DNA from: Verticillium longisporum
Lineage: Eukaryota > Ascomycota > Sordariomycetes > Glomerellales > Plectosphaerellaceae
NCBI GenBank assembly: GCA_019188255.1
Contig: JAETXT010000004.1
Span: 3,534,001 to 3,598,000 of the forward strand
Length of the DNA stretch: 64,000 nucleotides
Direction of reading: 5' to 3'
The position numbers and the translations under genes are program-made. Each line of letters starts with the position of its first letter. Position 1 is the stretch's first letter. The notes below the pieces were generated by a model, which saw only the letters and a list, made by a program, of their open reading frames with translations, was not told where the DNA came from and searched no databases. Shown here in pieces: positions 22,639 through 32,344 of the stretch.

Positions 22639-24633
22639 TCAAGCCGTCTTGGCGGCTTTCTTGGCGGCTTTCTTGGCAGCATCTGCAATGATCTTCTCCG
22701 CCGCGATCTCGGCAATACCGTACACGGCGGTTTGGATGTGGGCAGAGATGAGCAGAGGGATGATGCTGGCGTCGACGACGCGCAGGTTCGAGGTGCCATA
22801 AACCTTGAGATTCGCATCAACGACGCCACCGTCCTTCTGCGGCAGCATGGGGCAAGTGCCGCTAGGGTGGAAGATGCTGAGGGTGGTGTTGAGGGCGAAA
22901 TCTCTCCACTGGGCGTCGGTCTGCACCTTGTCCAGGCCGGGCTCGTACTCGTTGACCCAGAGGGACTTTATGGGTTCGGTGGTGGCGATCTTGCGGCAGT
23001 ACTTGACCGTTTGAACAACGGCCTCAATGTCGTGCTCGTGGCCGAGGTAGTTGGGGTTGATGACGGGTTTGCCGCTCGGATTTGAAGCGTTGATGTGGAT
23101 GCTGCCGCGGCTCAGGGGGTGCATGACGACGCCGATGAGGGTGAAGAAGCCCTGACCGAAGAGAGGCGAACTAGCCGGCGGGTAACCCTTGACACCCGTA
23201 TATCCGTCCGAAAAGATGACCTCGACCTGCGGGACGGAAGGGTCGCTGAGAAATTCAATCTTCTTCTTGTCGACGGCGCTAGCGTCTTCGCCGGCCGCCG
23301 TTTTGGCGAGCGCGACGAGGTTGGAGTGGTCGCCGATGGCCTGCGGCCAGTTTGTGAAGGTATAGCCACTGCCGGTGTAGTCGTAGAGCGACTTCTCGCG
23401 GGCATTCCAAAGCGCGAGCTGCTCGGCGGCAAATGTGGCGTTTGATCGCAAGATGTCGAAGGAAACGTATTCCGGCTTGAGCTGATAAGAGGTCATGATA
23501 CGGAGGTGGTCCTGGAGGTTCTCGCCCACGCCGGGGAGGTCGATCAACTGCTCAATGCCAGCGGCGGTGAGGACCGATTCCTGGCCGATACCGGATACCT
23601 CTAATAGGGCAGGGCTTTGAACAGAGCCAGCGGACACGATGACCTCTGCCCTGGCGCGAATGAAGGTGCCGTTGGCCAGGGTCACACCGGTCGCGACATG
23701 GCCATCGCCAGCTGCCACCAGGTTGACCTTGGCTACGGTAGTGTCGGACAAGACGCGAAGGTTCGGCTTGGCGATGGGCAAATAGGCATTTGCACTGTAG
23801 GAGCGGTTGTAGATGGTCGCGTCGATGCTGCTGGGCTGGTACATGACGCCAAGGGGGTTTCCACCTAAGGACTCGAGGTTCGTCTCGATTCCGAGGGCGT
23901 TCAGTGTCGGGATCCAGCTCTCCTGCTGAACCGGGATCTCGCGGTTGACCACAGCCTTGACAGGGCCGCTGTCACCGACACCCGCAGAGCCGTAAGTGTC
24001 TGTGTTTTTACCGGTGAACGTCTCAGACTTCATCATGGCAGCAATCATGTTCTTCCAGTTCCATCCCTCGTTGCCGAGTTCTTCCCAGCTGTTGTACTCG
24101 GCAACGGCAGCGCGATCGTACGTCATGAGATTGAGCGCAGAGCTGCCGCCGACAAGCCTACCACGGTTGACAGGAAACACCCGGTTCTTCACATTCTGTT
24201 GAGGGACAGTGGTGAAGTTCCAGTCGTACTTGGTGCCAAGAGTCGAGCCCTTCATGCCCGGAATGTTGATCTTGGGCTCATCCGAGACGGCAGGGCCGGC
24301 TTCGATCAATAGGATCTTGGAGCTGGGCAGACCCTCGCTCAGACGAGCAGCGACAGCTACACCAGCGGTGCCACCACCCACAACAATCTTCAGGTTTGAC
24401 ATATTTGTTAGAACTCCTTGGTAGAATGGCTTTCGAGGAGGTAGCAACCCTCGTGCAGAGCAAAGGGTATGGGGACTCGAAGGCCAAAGAACAACAGGGA
24501 AACAGCATAAGATGAAACATACATAATCGTAGGTGGCGCTGCTGCAGCCTGATCGCTTCGTTGGAGGAGCACCCGAGACGCATGCCACGAGGGCAGCGAG
24601 AGTTAGGCCCGATGCAATGAGCATTGTCGACAA
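22639..24633 (-). CDS. secreted GMC oxidoreductase (FAD-dependent alcohol/sugar oxidase type), 2 exons, 619 aa
   Basis: Flavoenzyme oxidising alcohols or sugars, often supplying H2O2 outside the cell; exact substrate unknown. A signal peptide (MSTMLIASGLTLAALVACVS, cut after SGA) is followed by a KR processing site. A 135-nt intron (24388-24522) is in frame and must be removed to join YDY to IVVGGGTAGVAVAARLSEG, the FAD-binding motif. The second exon has the GMC signature VNRGRLVGGSSALNLMTYDR and the ring-forming ESVLTAAGIEQLIDLPGVGE. The C-terminal active-site pair is His in FHPSGTCPM and His in SAHIQTAVYG. The tail is a lysine/alanine repeat (AAKKAAKKAAK), unusual for the family and possibly cell-wall binding or merely disordered. 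Choline dehydrogenase-, aryl-alcohol oxidase- and glucose-oxidase-like activities cannot be distinguished. Confidence 0.93.
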   Translation of the reverse strand: MSTMLIASGLTLAALVACVSGAPPTKRSGCSSATYDYVCFILCCFPVVLWPSSPHTLCSARGLLPPRKPFYQGVLTNMSNLKIVVGGGTAGVAVAARLSEGLPSSKILLIEAGPAVSDEPKINIPGMKGSTLGTKYDWNFTTVPQQNVKNRVFPVNRGRLVGGSSALNLMTYDRAAVAEYNSWEELGNEGWNWKNMIAAMMKSETFTGKNTDTYGSAGVGDSGPVKAVVNREIPVQQESWIPTLNALGIETNLESLGGNPLGVMYQPSSIDATIYNRSYSANAYLPIAKPNLRVLSDTTVAKVNLVAAGDGHVATGVTLANGTFIRARAEVIVSAGSVQSPALLEVSGIGQESVLTAAGIEQLIDLPGVGENLQDHLRIMTSYQLKPEYVSFDILRSNATFAAEQLALWNAREKSLYDYTGSGYTFTNWPQAIGDHSNLVALAKTAAGEDASAVDKKKIEFLSDPSVPQVEVIFSDGYTGVKGYPPASSPLFGQGFFTLIGVVMHPLSRGSIHINASNPSGKPVINPNYLGHEHDIEAVVQTVKYCRKIATTEPIKSLWVNEYEPGLDKVQTDAQWRDFALNTTLSIFHPSGTCPMLPQKDGGVVDANLKVYGTSNLRVVDASIIPLLISAHIQTAVYGIAEIAAEKIIADAAKKAAKKAAKTA

Positions 24634-25753
24634 TGGACGCGGGGCCGTGCTGTGCAGAGGAAGTTAATAAGCGACGTGGCAACGCTGCAAGTCTCCCACA
24701 TAGGTTGTGTAGTGAGTCGTCTTATATTAAGAAAATGTGGTTTGTTTTGCTCCGAAGAGGAGCGGGGACAGCATCATTTCCCTCGCCAGAATAACGTGAC
24801 ACTCGGTATAGACGGGACCAGACGCTAAGAGCCCTCTGGCATGGTACTGCGCCTGATTGAATGCTGTTCGCCTAGTACAAACGGCAGCGAGGGAGGCTGT
24901 TCTGTCGCGTTATCATGGCTCCAGGGGTAGGTGGCATTCATTACAGAGGAAGGCCCCTGATAGCAGGGCAGGGGTCCTGGGGTAGCACTCATACCAAGTA
25001 TGCGCCATGGCTGGATGCCCGGCTAGAGAGCGCAGGCCGAACGGAACGGGCCATTTAGCCGACTGAGTCGTGACTCGTGTATATTACGCCTTCGCCTGTG
25101 GTGGCGCGCTTCCTCTCTCTGTTCTAAAAGCGAGGGTAAGGAATACTTGGGAAAAGCGAGGAAGTATGATCCACTCCACTGCGAGAGGACGGCAGTGGTG
25201 TGCATGGTTCGATGGTTGAAAGTTTCTTGGTAGGAAAACAACGTGGTTTGTCAGTTTGTCCTGTGCGATGGCCATTTCTGTACAAGCCCGCGGCTTGAAC
25301 CTGTTCGCACACGTGGAAATGCCCACGCCTCCAGGAACACGTCGAGTCATCCTCCCTGCTGAATGTCACAATCTTCAAGGGCTAGCAGAGGACAAACTTA
25401 GCTTTGGGAACCATCCCCCACGGTCAACACGAGGGACAAAGAACGGCCAAGGGTCGGGTTATAGCCTCTGATGGCAGCCTCAACCTTCCCCCTTACTCGA
25501 ACTTTCAGTCTGTCCGCTATGGCAACCTGCCTCCTCACCGGTTTACTTACGGCAACTTTCCCGGCTCTGTCAATAAGCGGAACAGGTCTTAAGTGATTGG
25601 AACGGGATTGTACATTACTGGCGACAATCGCATGAGCCCCAAGCATTTGGATGTTGACCCCCGAACCCTCTTTTCTCCTTCGTCAAGCCACAGTGCTGTG
25701 ATTGTTAGATCTTTGCTGGGCATAGACCTACCACCTATTATCCCTCTCTCATC
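24634..25753. other. divergent intergenic region
   Basis: A shared promoter region between the GMC oxidoreductase (minus) and the rhodopsin-like gene (plus). Minus-strand frames at 25023-25378 overlap each other in different frames and have no domain. No gene is called. Confidence 0.6.
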
Positions 25754-27032
25754 ATGGCCGTCGTCAAACCCCCGAACCCGCTACCACCGGACGAGAATAT
25801 CAACCCATCGCTGATTGGCATATCTGGTACGCTCATAGCCTTTGTTATCATCACCAGCACCCTCCGCTTATGGGTGCGCCTCGTGCGCCACAACCTGGGA
25901 TGGGACGACTACACCATGGCCATGGTGACGGTCCTCGCCACGGCTCGATTCGGAGTACAGGTCGCGCAGGGTACGTTTGGAAATGGCCGACACAGGTGGT
26001 ACCTCGAGAAACACGATTACCAGACTAGCAACATGTTGGGCTGGTTCGCGCAGATTCTCCTGTTCGCAAGCATCTGCCTGCTCAAGTGCTCGATCATGCT
26101 TCTGCTCCTCCGCATCAAGAACACGAAGCCGCTGAAAATCACCCTGTATAGCGTCATGGCTGGGCTTGTTGTAACGAACTTTGGCTGCATCATCATCCTG
26201 CTGGCGGAGTGTGATCCTGTCTCGGCGTACTGGACAGGTGTTGGCACGTGCTGGGAACCCAAGATTCGGATCTACTCGATCTATCTGACGATCTGTATGT
26301 TGCGGGTTCCTCCCCTCTCAAGCTTTGTGTAGATCACCACTGACGCATCCACCTGTGCGCAGCCTACTCGGTGCTGACGGATCTTCTCTGCTCGTTCCTC
26401 CCGCTAGTTGTTGTATGGAATGTTCAAATTCCGTTCAAGACCAAGGTTTCTGTCTGCTGCCTCATGGGCCTCGGCCTGATGTGAGTCAAAAGCCTGTTTG
26501 ATACATGTTGTGGTCCATGTCGCTGATGACTTGCAGCGCCACTGGATTCGGTATAGTGAGGGCATCATCGTTAGGCCTTGTCACGTCGGATCTTAGTTGT
26601 ACGTTCACCACACGGCTGTTGTACCTGTCGTTTGCTAACCACAAGGACCACACAGGGGTATATGCCAGAACCGCCATCTATTCCAATGCCGAGCTGTTCC
26701 TGGGTATCATCGCCGCCAACGTTGCCCTGTCTCGCCAGGTCTATGTCTATTTCTTTGGCGAGGAAGAAACACCGACCAACTCATCCTACGCCCCAAACTC
26801 GCAATCTCGCTCCGCCTACCTGGCGAGCAAGCTCCGCGGAGACAACGTCGGGCGTCCTGAGACGTATGTCCAGGCGAGGCGCCGCGGATCGAACGCCAAA
26901 AGCGATCACAGTGACATTCCATTGGAGCCTGGTATCCAGAAGAGAACCGAGGTCTGGATCTCAGAGGAAGATTTGGACAGTGATGGACCGGCAGATGGAA
27001 AGAACAGGCAGCAGACCGGGTGGACACGGTAA
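25754..27032 (+). CDS. rhodopsin-like fungal integral membrane protein (SAT4-type, seven TM), 4 exons, 365 aa
   Basis: Member of the large fungal seven-helix 'rhodopsin domain' family found in plant-associated Pezizomycotina; role undefined, some act as surface sensors. Three introns (68, 56 and 57 nt) leave 366 codons. Helix 1 is ISGTLIAFVIITSTLRLWVRL, followed by the family signature NLGWDDYTMAMVTVLATARF. Later helices include WFAQILLFASICLLKCSIML, YSVMAGLVVTNFGCIIILLA with ECDPVSAYW, and YSVLTDLLCSFLPLVVVWNV. ATGFGIVRASSLGLVTSDLS then joins to W after the third intron, followed by AELFLGIIAANVALSRQVYV. The cytoplasmic C-terminal tail is about 100 residues, polar and charged. No N-terminal CFEM domain, signal peptide or Schiff-base lysine pattern of true opsins is visible. 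Confidence 0.87.
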
Positions 27033-28260
27033 GCGGATGCCCATGGACAAGCCAAAGTTAAAAGCTTGTCTTCATGTAGTCATCCCTGGGCTTGTAGAGC
27101 AGGTGTTTCATGACCGACGAGCCAGTTGTCATTCCTCAGGAGAGCCTACTGGCGGCTCAGTTATGGGACCTGCGTTCTGGAGCAGCTAATGCGGGACATA
27201 CGGCCGGAGAAGCAGATGTTAGAATTCAATCCAAGACTTCGGAGCCGTTCATCAGCAGGGGTTGGATGCTTTGTAGATGTGGTAGCCACGTCATGAGAAC
27301 ATGGAATTGCTTTCTAGGATCAGTGATGCGAGAGCGAAGCTTCCTCTCAACCCCTTGATTGCCTGGTCATCGATGCGGATCAAGGTGTCAATCGTGGACC
27401 TGCGAGTCCATGAGTTGGTGGGGGCCTCCTTGTGGAGTTCGATGTAAAGCACTAGTCATTCGCCAACGGCAGTCGACTGGCGATCGATCCAGCACCCCAT
27501 AGAGGCGTTCGGCAATCATGCAATAATCTTCTACTAGCTTCTTCTGGTATCTTGGTATCAGCGCCGCTCCTTCGGCTCCCGCGGCGCCATGTTGGACGAA
27601 CTGCTGCCAGTAGCGTGACAAGGCACGGGCAGCGTTTCCCGATTAGCGTTTGTGTCGGGTAAATTGCTGTCATGATCTAAGCTTTCTAAGGGACACCAAC
27701 GGTCGGGTCTGCTTCATAGGTTCCACGAGGACAAGGCGGAGTTACCACAGCAGGAATGAAGAGCTGGTGCGGCAATTTACCTCCCTCGTTGCAGGGGAAT
27801 TCTCACACCAGGGGGCACGCAATGCTAAAGCTAAAACAGAAGGCAAACAATGGCATTTCGGTTGCCTCAGACCACGTCTTCTGCCCCAATGGAACCATGT
27901 AAGATATGGGAGACGGGATTCTGGAACAGCTTGCCTACCTTTTTGACATGTACCACAGGGATTGGAGGCGAAGACGGGCGTCAGGGGCCGTAAGTGAGTT
28001 GATGAAGCTGGTAAACACTCGATGAATGAGCGGCTTTTGCACCAAATTCAAGTGGAGGCCGCCACTGTTGACACATCGGAGCGGCATCCGGCTCCGAAAC
28101 TAGGTTCTGTCATGCCATGCACAGAAACACGTGAACGGAATGTGGAAAGTTTATTTCTTCGTATGTAGCTCATGATTCATTTTCCCCCACGACTGTCAAT
28201 TGCATGGGTTCTAGGCGCAAGATAGACCGCGCCTGTTTACGAGCAGAGGGCGCACAACCT
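27033..28260. other. convergent intergenic region
   Basis: 1.2 kb between the 3' ends of two genes. Small frames (27388-27673 minus; 27650-27946 plus) lack any domain. No gene is called. Confidence 0.55.
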
Positions 28261-30113
28261 TTAAGGGGGGAGGACCGTGGGCACAGGGGGACGGGTGGTC
28301 GTCCGGGGGAGCTCAGGCACCTCCGTCTTGGGAATACAAGCGCAGGCGCTGCTGACGCGCTCGACGACATCGCGGTTCTCGCCACCGCAGGCCTTGGCGG
28401 CGTAGGACGGCACGAGCTTCTCGTCAGTCTCCTGGCGGACGGTGAAGTTACCACAGAACTCAATCGACTCCTCGAGACGGCCGGGGATGTGCGGGGCGCG
28501 GAGGGCGCGCATGCAGTTGTTGGAGCTGCACTTGGGGGGCTTGGGACACGTCTTGGAGGTCAGCTTGACGACGAAGCTGCCGCGCTCAATGGTGTGGACG
28601 AAGATGAAGCCGGACTTGAAGTTGGCGTACGAAGACCACGAGCCGGTGAAGGCCACCACGCCGCCGCCGGGCGCCTCATCGTCCTCGGGGTGGATGTCAA
28701 AGTGGCCGACCTCGCAGATGCTGGCACCGGTAGGGTCCTTGGTGACGCTGCTGGTGTCGAGAACGTTCAGGCCGTTGCCGTAGTTGGACTGGTAGAGGAG
28801 ACCGTTGACGATGTACTGGTTGTGGTCAATGGAGCGAGTCTTGCCAGCGTAGTTGCCAGTGTAGACGGGCTTCTCGAGGTCACGGATGTCGAAGATGTGG
28901 GTGGTGGGAAGACCCTTGGTCATGGGACCGACCTTGGCGTCGCGCTCGTCAAACTCGTCGTCGAGGAAGAGGTACTCCTGCCATGTCTTGTTGTTCACGA
29001 CACCCTGGTGGATGTACTCGGCGCCAGGGAAGTCGGAGATGGAGATGATATTGGTGACGTTGCCGACCTTGTTCGTCACGTCGTAAATGGTGAGAGTGTC
29101 CTCGTTGTAGCCGTAGCAGATATCACGGCCGTAGTAGCGCGCGTCGGGGCCACGGTACACGAGACATTCGGCGTCGTGAACGTAGCCGTCGCCGGCAGCA
29201 CACCCAGGGCTAGTGACGTTTGTCGGGTCGCTGATGTCGAGGAAGATCAACCCACCACGGCAGGGCAGGTTGTCTCGGACACGAATGGTTGCGTTGCCAC
29301 CAACGGAACCAGCAGCGATGGCGTAGTTGAGCTCGTGGTTGACCACAATGTTGTGGGTACGGCCGACAGGAAGCTCGTCCCAGTGACCGGTCAGGTCGGC
29401 CTGCGTGAAGTTCTTGGGGTTGGCCGGGTCAAGGTCGAGGACCTTCTTCATGTCGAAGAACTGAACGCCGTGCTTGATGGCCTCAGAGCCAATGACGACA
29501 ATGTCGCCGACGATACGAATCTCGCGCCAGTTGGAGCCAGTGGCATCGTACTGGGGAAGACGACCAACGTAGCTGAGCTTGCCCTCCTTGGTGATCTCAG
29601 CAAAGGCAGTACCGTCGTACTGGCCAATGGCAACGAATTCACGGCCATCGGCAGAAGTCCAACCCCAGGAGGAGGAGCCACGGCCACCCCAGCTGCCGAG
29701 CTGCTCGTGGGTGAGGAAGTGGTAGAGGTCAATCTGTAGAATACCCGTCAGTAATGGTCTAAGGTGATTTGAGAAGGAAGCGGGTAGCTCCATACGTTGC
29801 TGCACCTGAAGGTGTTGAGAGGATCGCTAGGAATGGCGGCAGCGAACCCGTTCACGCAAGGAGTGTAACCAAGCTCGGGGAAGCGCGCGGCGTCCATTTC
29901 GCCATTGGCCATCTCAGCCTCCCACTGGGCCTGTGAAGCTTGTTAGCATCAGCCATGTTGGGAAGGGAAGCGCTTAAGGGAACAAACCATCTTGATGCCC
30001 ATGATGCGGTGGTGAACCTCACCCGAGGCGTATTGCTCCTTGGAGCCGGCGCCAGCCGCGCTGGCCAGGCCAGCCACGGCAGAACCGAGGACGGCAGAAG
30101 CGAGGCGGACCAT
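28261..30113 (-). CDS. secreted choice-of-anchor-B / LVIVD-repeat beta-propeller protein, 3 exons, 577 aa
   Basis: Probable extracellular beta-propeller of unknown ligand. The start at 30111-30113 gives a signal peptide (MVRLASAVLGSAVAGLASA). Introns of 57 and 62 nt leave 578 codons. Exon 2 carries RFPELGYTPCVNGFAAAIP and NTFRCSN; exon 3 begins IDLYHFLTHEQLGSWGGRG. Family landmarks are WGWTSADGREFVAIGQYDGT, NWREIRIVGDIVVIGSEA, GVQFFDMKKV, THNIVVNHELNYAIAAGS, DGYVHDAECLVYRGPDARYY, CYGYNEDTLTIYDVTNK and EYLFLDDEFDE. About 150 C-terminal residues add six or more cysteines and a Thr/Pro-rich end (TTTRPPVPTVLPP) beyond the propeller, perhaps a wall-spanning linker. The plus-strand frame of 511 codons lying opposite is a shadow. 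The same family is common in Bacteroidetes, and related genes exist in fungi. Confidence 0.87.
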
Positions 30114-32344
30114 GTTGACGATGTCGGTATTGAAGTAACCCCAATGAAGAGTACCAGGAGGACGATGCGACTTCGATAGGGTAACAAAATGCGATGCTAC
30201 CACCCGGGACTGTCGATCTATATGTACCTGGAGTACCTGTTGATCACCTTCCTCTCAGAGACGATTGCCATGGAGTTCTCAAGGTCCTTGGGACTCCGCC
30301 AGACTGGCGTGGCAAGCGTCGGGGTGGAGAATGCCATGGCCACGATGATGAGGAGGCTGGCGGATTTTCGAGCTCGTCGCCAGTGTTTTCTTCGACCGAC
30401 GCCGACGAGATGCAAGCACGTAAGACGCGATGCTACAGTAGTGGGCTTGGCAGGTGACAAGTCTCGAGATAAGCAGGCCCTGGTTGGCGACCCCGCTGGA
30501 CTTGAATATCTTGGCATGAGGAGCTCTCCAAGAAACGATCATCTGCTTGGCTGCCAGCTTTTGGCAGGTCACTGAATCCTTTAGCCACCTGCTTCTTCAG
30601 GAAGGTGCCCAACGCCTAGCTCACGATTGACCCGGTAAGCTTATTCTTATTCTGTGGTGCCTGCAGACGCCTCTCGCAGTCCTGTGCGGGGGCTTCCCTT
30701 TGTGAGATCCATGCTCAGCCACGCCGTGACTCGGGGCAGCTTTCCCGCCCGGGGTACTTCGCAGGCGTGATTCGCGGCTTTTGGGAAGATTTAGATGACG
30801 TACGGGGCCTCCGGGTTCGCCGGCAGGACGACCCAACGTCCTGGCGTCGACTTAAGGCATGGCGCCATGCTGTCATTAAAAGACGAGTTCTCGGGTTCAT
30901 GAGGTTGAGGAATATTTAACTCGTGTTCCTGCCAGCAAGAAAACTGTCGTCGGAATTCAATCTGTTGTACAACGTTATGCTAGTGCTCCTGATGTCTTCA
31001 ATCACGTGCGTTGCCATGAGTGCGCAGTCTGGGCACACCTCGTAGCGTAGTGTGAGCACACCGCGAGAGTCCCAAGAGTACCGGCCTCGTTCATTGCCGA
31101 CAGAATTGTCTCAACTTTGCCATGCTCGGAGGGCGATGAACGTGACATCGTACCAGAACAATTCGTATCTGTCGGGCTATTGGCAAGCCCAACACATAGA
31201 TGCATTGAGCTCACCAGGAGGACGTGTCGCAATAGTGCTCAGGCGAATGTAGATCAAGTCTATCTGACACGACCTCTATTGTTGGCGCTGCTTCAAAAGA
31301 AGAGACCCCAGACTGATGTTTCCAGATGTACAACGTTAACGGGAGAATAGTCTTTGATGCGATCTCTCTAGACAATGACCGAGAAACCTAGTTGCTATCG
31401 TCCCACTCAGCCGGTCCCGATGGCGTCTCCGAGAGATCATAGCTCGGTGGCAGGCTAAATCCGATATTAATCCTCATTGAGCACTGGCGACGAGGTTTTC
31501 AGTCACCGTCGATACGCCAATTTGAATTCACAGTTGTGTCAGGCTGTAGGTCAAAGGTGATCAAGAGCTGACCTATCCGCATCGTCAGCCTTGATGCGCG
31601 ATCAAGATGGGCTACAGGGATGGCTCAGCCCTGACAAAGAATGGTCTCTACCAGCAGCAAAGTCAAGGTTGCCTTGGTAAGACCAGCTGGACAAGCCAAA
31701 ATGCGATATCACCAGCCTGTTCAGGCATCAGTCAGGTGAACCCTGGAAATACCATGTGATGGACCTGCGAGTGTGCTTTCACACACGGGCTAGACCAGGC
31801 TCCATGACGCCAGGAGGATAACGCAACCATTCGAAAGATAGGCATGCATCTCAGCGTCGAAACTTTTCAAACACAAGCTCAGCCCTGAGCGAAAAGACGT
31901 CCGAAATAACTTCATTTCACAGGTCCAAGACTTTGAATATTTTCAAAGTTACATTGCCGAAGGCTGAGTGGTCGACGCGATTTCAGCCACAGTCATCTTG
32001 TCGTTGTTGCCTATCGAGTGGCTTCTCGGTGTGCTGTCTTTCATCAATGGGATTTGTCCCTGGGCGTCGCAAAGGCGTCGGGGTCAGCCGCGTGAGTAGC
32101 CGCAGCTGAAGTCAGAAGGGCTGCAGCGTAGGAGCGAACTGTAGGTCAGCTGGATGCATCGCCAAAGCTTCCCCTAGAATATTTTGACAACGAGGACCCT
32201 TCGATGTTATAAATCACAAGGATTTCTGGGAATGATGGGGAGAACCTCATGCTGCCAATCTACATCTGATTCTTCCTTCAACGTTGTTTTCAGCATTACT
32301 CGTTTACCAACCCACCCAGTATCGTCTGGTTTGCTATCATCAAT
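30114..32344. other. long intergenic region upstream of the C25-like gene
   Basis: 2.2 kb between divergently transcribed genes. Frames at 30189-30575 overlap on both strands and none has a signature. A TATA box for the downstream gene is listed separately. Nothing else is recognised. Confidence 0.55.
32208..32214 (+). promoter_or_regulatory. candidate TATA box of the C25-like peptidase gene
   Basis: TATAAAT 131 nt upstream of the start codon, leaving room for a leader of about 100 nt. It supports transcription starting just upstream of the chosen ATG, without an unseen signal-peptide exon. Confidence 0.5.

Noticed and set aside
25754..27032. Light-sensing opsin
   Set aside because: No retinal-binding lysine pattern; it matches the fungal SAT4-like family that merely shares the rhodopsin label.
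28204..29739. A 511-codon plus-strand open frame opposite the LVIVD protein
   Set aside because: It is antisense to a gene with signal peptide, introns and family motifs; such shadows are common in GC-rich coding DNA with this codon usage.
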